From Pseudomonadota bacterium (GTDB taxonomy: Bacteria; Desulfobacterota; Desulfuromonadia; Geobacterales; Pseudopelobacteraceae): DNA of 46,937 bases. Made by a program: the position numbers and the translations under genes. Below, in pieces: positions 42,683 to 46,937 of the stretch; position 1 is the first letter of the stretch, and every line of letters starts with the position of its first letter. The notes under the pieces were generated by a model, which ran no database searches, was not told where the DNA came from, and worked only from the letters and a program-made list of their open reading frames with translations. Location of the stretch: assembly GCA_019352135.1 (NCBI GenBank), contig JABBNX010000005.1, forward strand, positions 12,727 to 59,663, given 5' to 3'.

Positions 42683-44215
42683 ATGAGCCTTAAAATGAAT
42701 GCAACCTTTGGTGAAAAAATTCGTCACTTCATTCGGCAGGCCGCGTTACCGGTTATGGCCATGGTTATTGTAGCGGTGACCCTCCAATATGCCATATCTG
42801 CTTTCTTCATAAACGACGCCGAGGACAAAGTACATAACCTTCTGCTTTCTCACCGCGGACTTCACCAATATATCCAGAGGGTCATGCACCCTGAATTTTA
42901 CAAGGCCAGGAAGCAGGGCGCTATCGCCTCTGATTATTATTCTCCCGAATTGTTTTCATCCACTTTCATAGTTCGTGTCGATCACGAACTTTACAACGAG
43001 GAACGAAAAAAAGCCGGGCTTCCGGAAATATATTACAAGATGGCCTCAAACAACCCGCGCAATCCGGTCAACAGGGCCGACAAAACCGAGGCTTCGCTAA
43101 TCCGGATGTTCAATGAGAACCGAAATGTTAAAGAGTACCGGAGCATTGTTACCCTTGGTGGCCAAAAGTATCTTTATTACGCTATTCCCTTTATCAAAAC
43201 CAATAAGGACTGTCTCAGATGTCATGGCAAAAGGGAAGACGCACCGCCAGGACTGCAAGCGCTTTACCCCGGTCAGGGCGGTTTTAATGAGAAAGCCGGT
43301 GTTTTCCGTGCAATTGAATCCATTCGAATGCCGATCAGCCAAGAGATATCTACCGCCTATATTTTAACCTGTTCCATTCTGGTTGGAATCGCTGCGCTGC
43401 TGATGCTGTTCTTCTTCAATACCCGACTCAAATCGCTGGTGCAGGCCAAGACAGCAACACTTGAAAAAGAGGCTGAGGAACGGAAAAAACGGGAAGCCGA
43501 CCTCGAAATTAAAAACGCCGAACTGGAGCGCTTCACCTACACTGTTTCTCATGATCTCAAAAGCCCGATCATCACGATCAAAGGGTTTACCGGCTCGCTG
43601 GAAAAAGACCTGGAAAATGGTAACTATGGGCGGATGGCTGGTGATCTGAAACGGGTCAGCGCAGCAGCGGACAAGATGGATAACCTGTTGCGCGACCTGC
43701 TGGAACTCTCAACCATCGGCCGTATTATCCAATCACCCGGTCCGGTAGATATGAATCTGTTAGTGCATGATGTGCTGGAACAGTTGGCCGGGTCTTTAAA
43801 AAACAATGCCATTACTGTTACCGTGCAGTCCGATCTTCCCACGGTTTTCTGCGACCGGCAGCGCCTGGCCGAGGTAGTGCAAAACCTGGTTGAAAATGCG
43901 ATCCGTTACCGGGGGGATCGGATTGATCCGCAGATACGTTTCGGCATGAGGGAAGGCGACGGTAAACATATTTTCTTTGTGCAGGACAACGGTATTGGCA
44001 TTGATAAAAAATATCATCACAATATCTTCGGTCTGTTCAACAAACTTGACCCAAAAAGTAACGGGACCGGCATCGGGCTGGCGCTGGTCAAGCGCATTGT
44101 CGAGGTGCATGGCGGCAAGGTCTGGGTAGAGTCGGATGGGGAAGGCAGAGGTAGTACGTTCTGTTTTACGTTAGCTCAACAAAATGACGCTATAAGGAAG
44201 GATAGTACATCATGA
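42683..44215 (+). CDS. Sensor histidine kinase with Tll0287-like CxxCH (c-heme) sensor domain
   Basis: 510 residues. One helix near 21-43, a ~175-residue periplasmic Tll0287/DUF3365-like domain with CLRCHG at residues 177-182 (a c-type heme attachment motif, axial His181), a second helix near 226-245, a coiled coil, HisKA with His290 (FTYTVSHDLKSPIITI) and HATPase (GTGIGLALVKRIVEVHGG). The kinase core is very like that of the broken gene upstream. A covalently bound periplasmic heme would make this a redox or gas sensor. The stop overlaps the next gene's ATG, so it forms an operon with a single-domain response regulator. Confidence 0.9.
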   Translation: MSLKMNATFGEKIRHFIRQAALPVMAMVIVAVTLQYAISAFFINDAEDKVHNLLLSHRGLHQYIQRVMHPEFYKARKQGAIASDYYSPELFSSTFIVRVDHELYNEERKKAGLPEIYYKMASNNPRNPVNRADKTEASLIRMFNENRNVKEYRSIVTLGGQKYLYYAIPFIKTNKDCLRCHGKREDAPPGLQALYPGQGGFNEKAGVFRAIESIRMPISQEISTAYILTCSILVGIAALLMLFFFNTRLKSLVQAKTATLEKEAEERKKREADLEIKNAELERFTYTVSHDLKSPIITIKGFTGSLEKDLENGNYGRMAGDLKRVSAAADKMDNLLRDLLELSTIGRIIQSPGPVDMNLLVHDVLEQLAGSLKNNAITVTVQSDLPTVFCDRQRLAEVVQNLVENAIRYRGDRIDPQIRFGMREGDGKHIFFVQDNGIGIDKKYHHNIFGLFNKLDPKSNGTGIGLALVKRIVEVHGGKVWVESDGEGRGSTFCFTLAQQNDAIRKDSTS

Positions 44216-44652
44216 ATGGAGAACCGTTGACGATTTTACTGGTAGAGGACAACCCCGACCATGCCGAATTGGTGATGCGCAATATGGAGGATTTTCAGGT
44301 GGCTAACAAGATCATCCATGTGGAAGATGGCGAGGCTGCGCTTGATTATCTGTGGGGCCGTGGCGAGTATGCAGATCGTAGATCCTTCCCCATACCCCAC
44401 CTGATGCTGCTGGATCTGCGCCTCCCCAAGGTGGACGGCCTGGAAGTGTTAAAAGAGGTCAAAAGCAATGCTGATCTGCGGGCTATGCCAGTGGTGATTT
44501 TGACCACCTCTGATGCCGAACGGGACATGGCGAAAGCGTACAAATTTCACGCCAACAGCTACGTAACCAAGCCGGTGAATTTTGGGGAGTTCAGCAGATT
44601 GTTGAAAGATCTGGGTTTCTACTGGCTGGCCTGGAATAAAAGGCCGTGGTGA
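44212..44652 (+). CDS. Single-domain response regulator (Rcp1-like)
   Basis: 146 residues, receiver only. Acidic pocket VEDNPDH, phosphoacceptor Asp68 (LMLLDLRLPKVDG), Thr (ILTTSDAERD) and Lys (YVTKPVNF) are intact. The Rcp1-like pattern with ALDYLWGRGEY is typical of regulators paired with FTYTVSHDLKSP-type kinases. The ATGA overlap with the heme-motif kinase makes that the likely partner. There is no DNA-binding output, so it relays to another protein, perhaps the hybrid kinase downstream, whose receiver domain also lies first. Confidence 0.95.
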   Translation: MNGEPLTILLVEDNPDHAELVMRNMEDFQVANKIIHVEDGEAALDYLWGRGEYADRRSFPIPHLMLLDLRLPKVDGLEVLKEVKSNADLRAMPVVILTTSDAERDMAKAYKFHANSYVTKPVNFGEFSRLLKDLGFYWLAWNKRPW

Positions 44653-44745
44653 TATTTCGACTCCACCAGGGACCGGAGTTTATTTTTTAATGGGCAGAGT
44701 TGAACCGTAACATCAACGTTTTAATCAACATAAAAGGATTCGCCT

Positions 44746-46692
44746 ATGCTGACAGATAACCCGGCTACTACATCAATTCTGGTTGTCGAAGACGAAGTCA
44801 ATCATGCCGACCTGATTCAAAGATCTTTTGAAGAGATTCCGGGAGTGTATATCCTGGAGATTGTCTCTTCACTGGCGGAAGCCCGCACGGCCATGGAACG
44901 ATGCATACCACATCTTGTCCTGACTGACTATCGGTTGCCGGATGGAGATGGTTGTGAATTGATAGTGGCATCAAAAGGCGCGTGCCCGGTTATCATGATG
45001 ACGTCGCAGGGTAACGAGCAGATAGCCGTTGAAGTGCTGAAGACCGGAGCGCAGGATTATATCGTAAAGTCTGTGGAAACATTCCTGACGTTGCCGCGAA
45101 TCGCACAACGCACCTTGCGTGAATGGGAGATGATACAGGAACGGAAAAAGACGGAAGACAAGTTGAAAAAAAGCGAGGCACGTTTTCGGGCGTTGTTTTC
45201 CGATGCAAGTGACGGTATTTTAATCATAGATTCCAGCGGCAGGTTGCATGATGTCAACGAATCGTTTGCCCGAATGCACGGTTACAGTACACAGGAAATG
45301 CAGCATTTTAACCTGAAAGATCTGGATACACCTGATACGTTTCGACTATTTCCCGAAAGAATGCGCCGCATTTTGTCAGGAGAAAAGCTGGTTTTTGAAC
45401 TGGAACATTTTCATAAGGACGGTCATGCTGTTCCGTTTGAGGTCTCCTCCAGACTAGTCTCGTTCGATGGAGATATATATATTCAGAGCTTTTACCGCGA
45501 CATTGCCGAGCGCAGAAAGACCGAAGAAGAACGCTATAATTTGGAACGGCAGTTTCAGGAAGCACAAAAGTTGGAAAGCCTTGGGATTTTAGCTGGTGGT
45601 ATTGCCCATGACTTTAACAACATCCTGACAATTATTCTCGGTCATTGCTATATGGCCAACGCTGATATTATTTCAGGAGATGAATATAAAGCGTCTTTTA
45701 AACAGATTGAAATCGCCAGTAGTCGTGCCTCCGACTTGTGTCAGCAAATGCTGACATATGCCGGCAAAAACCAGTTGGTACAGACGAATGTAAATACGCG
45801 GCTGCTGATGGATGAGGTTGTGAAAATGCTGCAAGCGGCGATCAAAAAAAACGTGACCATCGAGCTTCGCTTGGAATGTGACGTTCCTGAGATTAAAGCC
45901 GACAGCAGTCAGATCCAGCAGATAATCATGAACCTGATCATAAATGCCGCCGAGTCAATCGGCGATAACAACGGTACTGTCAGAGTCGTTCTTGAAAAAT
46001 CTATTATTGATGAAGATCTAACGGATACTGATCTGTTTGGTACAAAAATAAAGAGTGGCAGTTATGCCTGTGTGGAGGTTACGGATACCGGCTGCGGCAT
46101 GGATGAAAATACACAACAGCGTCTTTTTGAACCATTTTTTACGACTAAATTCACCGGGCGCGGTTTGGGTATGTCGGCAGTACTCGGCATCATAAAATCT
46201 CACCAGGGCTTTATTCAAATGATGAGTAAACCGGGTATGGGGACTACTTTTAAAGTATTTTTCCCATTAATCACATCTACAGATTGTTTTAAGACAATAG
46301 AAACTGAGCCAATCCCATTTGCCCAAACAAATGGCACTATATTGTTGGTGGATGATGAGGAAGTACTTCGTAGCATCGGAGTAACCTTGCTGAAGGCGAT
46401 AGGCTTTTCCGCCATGACCGCACAGCATGGCAGCGAAGCACTTGAGATTTACAGTGAGCGCGGTCATGAAATCGATGCGATTTTGCTGGATCTTGTTATG
46501 CCAAAGATGGGGGGTATTGAAGCTTATCATGAGGTCCGAAAAATTAATTTGACTGTCCCAATTATCATCTGTAGCGGTTACAGTGTTGATTCGGTTGAAA
46601 ACCTCATTGCCAACGATGAATACTTGTTTTTTTTACATAAGCCCTACAAGCCTGAGAAGTTACGAAATATCTTGGTGAGGATTATGAATTAA
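44746..46692 (+). CDS. Hybrid histidine kinase (REC-PAS-HisKA-HATPase-REC)
   Basis: 648 residues, soluble. An N-terminal receiver has Asp61 (LVLTDYRLPDGDG), then PAS at about 143-265 (FSDASDGILIIDSSGRLHDV), HisKA with His288 (GILAGGIAHDFNNIL, the non-classical HisKA type), HATPase (DTGCGMDENTQQRLFEPFFT; GRGLGMSAVLGIIKSH) and a C-terminal receiver with Asp582 (AILLDLVMPKMGG). AAAGGA lies upstream of the ATG. It starts 93 bp after the response regulator and is the natural end of this relay: heme-motif kinase, receiver, hybrid kinase. No output domain for gene control is encoded. Confidence 0.93.
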   Translation: MLTDNPATTSILVVEDEVNHADLIQRSFEEIPGVYILEIVSSLAEARTAMERCIPHLVLTDYRLPDGDGCELIVASKGACPVIMMTSQGNEQIAVEVLKTGAQDYIVKSVETFLTLPRIAQRTLREWEMIQERKKTEDKLKKSEARFRALFSDASDGILIIDSSGRLHDVNESFARMHGYSTQEMQHFNLKDLDTPDTFRLFPERMRRILSGEKLVFELEHFHKDGHAVPFEVSSRLVSFDGDIYIQSFYRDIAERRKTEEERYNLERQFQEAQKLESLGILAGGIAHDFNNILTIILGHCYMANADIISGDEYKASFKQIEIASSRASDLCQQMLTYAGKNQLVQTNVNTRLLMDEVVKMLQAAIKKNVTIELRLECDVPEIKADSSQIQQIIMNLIINAAESIGDNNGTVRVVLEKSIIDEDLTDTDLFGTKIKSGSYACVEVTDTGCGMDENTQQRLFEPFFTTKFTGRGLGMSAVLGIIKSHQGFIQMMSKPGMGTTFKVFFPLITSTDCFKTIETEPIPFAQTNGTILLVDDEEVLRSIGVTLLKAIGFSAMTAQHGSEALEIYSERGHEIDAILLDLVMPKMGGIEAYHEVRKINLTVPIIICSGYSVDSVENLIANDEYLFFLHKPYKPEKLRNILVRIMN

Positions 46693-46843
46693 TGGTAATC
46701 GAGCACAACGTGATTGTGGGGAGTCTGACTAACCTTCAAGAGGTATCAAAAACTCTGACATTTCCTCTTTATGTTGGAAAAAGTGTATAATACTTCAGTT
46801 GGGTGTCAACAGATGAGCGGCACATCATCAAGGAGAAAACTGC

Positions 46844-46937
46844 ATGGTAACATCGCCCGGCTCAATGCTGATCACCGGTGCCACTGGCTTCATTGGCAAA
46901 CGTTTGGCCCAAAGACTTGTTAAGGACGGTTTTTCCG
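46844..46937 (+). CDS. NAD-dependent epimerase/dehydratase-like protein (3' partial)
   Basis: Only the first 31 codons are in the window. They encode MVTSPGSMLITGATGFIGKR, where TGATGFIG is the NAD(P)-binding glycine motif of extended short-chain dehydrogenases. AAGGAG lies at 46830-46835. A TATAAT at 46786-46791 may be the -10 of its promoter, but no good -35 is visible. Confidence 0.75.
   Translation, partial: MVTSPGSMLITGATGFIGKRLAQRLVKDGFS

Overview
The window reads as the chromosome of a Desulfuromonadia/Geobacter-type anaerobe. This is inferred from gene content: membrane ETF:quinone oxidoreductases of the HdrD/FadF type, paired ETFs, a cytosolic [NiFe] hydrogenase operon, and many chemoreceptor and multidomain sensor-kinase genes. 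No taxonomic marker gene (rRNA, ribosomal protein) is present, and no tRNA, rRNA or CRISPR array was seen.

Region 1 (1-2987, +) is the end of an operon: a FadH/old-yellow-enzyme-type Fe-S flavoenzyme cut by the window edge, a secreted chalcone-isomerase-like protein, a hotdog thioesterase and a crotonase that looks like an enoyl-CoA isomerase. Region 2 (3118-4483) holds two MerR-type regulators on the minus strand and a divergent regulatory region.

Region 3 (4484-27145, +) is a long acyl-CoA catabolic block. It encodes a small conserved protein, an IcmF-type fused B12 mutase, an atypical crotonase, thiolase, 3-hydroxybutyryl-CoA dehydrogenase, two acyl-CoA dehydrogenases, a glutaconate-type CoA-transferase (two subunits), a gate-domain membrane protein, EMO1, EtfBA1, SucCD, EtfBA2 (EtfA fused to a ferredoxin domain) and EMO2. 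Together they can activate a short acid, rearrange its carbon skeleton (isobutyryl-CoA to butyryl-CoA is the simplest reading), beta-oxidise it to acetyl-CoA and deliver electrons through ETF to quinone. SucCD could recharge the CoA donor. A similar motif beginning TTGACAT lies at three transcription-unit starts (4379, 9215, 16952) and suggests one MerR regulon. A fossil of a third EMO gene lies between the two acyl-CoA dehydrogenases.

Region 4 (27236-33205, -) is a compact eight-gene operon: cheW, a V4R-like protein, [NiFe]-hydrogenase small and large subunits, a 2[4Fe-4S] ferredoxin, a second V4R-like protein, the hydrogenase maturation protease, and a soluble chemoreceptor with an apparently doubled signalling tip. 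All junctions overlap or are at most 10 bp apart. This translationally coupled hydrogenase-plus-chemotaxis set is the most interesting system in the window: a candidate H2 (or redox) taxis/signalling device.

Region 5 (33636-46692) is a signal-transduction area with much gene decay: a Cache-PAS hybrid kinase, minus-strand coding debris, a TetR regulator with an operator at a divergent promoter, a truncated HDOD pseudogene, a REC-kinase, a chemoreceptor fossil joined to a palindromic IS200/IS605-like element, a second copy of the TetR promoter region, a frameshifted SBP-PAS-GAF kinase, a heme-motif (CxxCH) sensor kinase with its response regulator, and a REC-PAS-HK-REC hybrid. The window ends in the first codons of an NAD-dependent epimerase-like gene.
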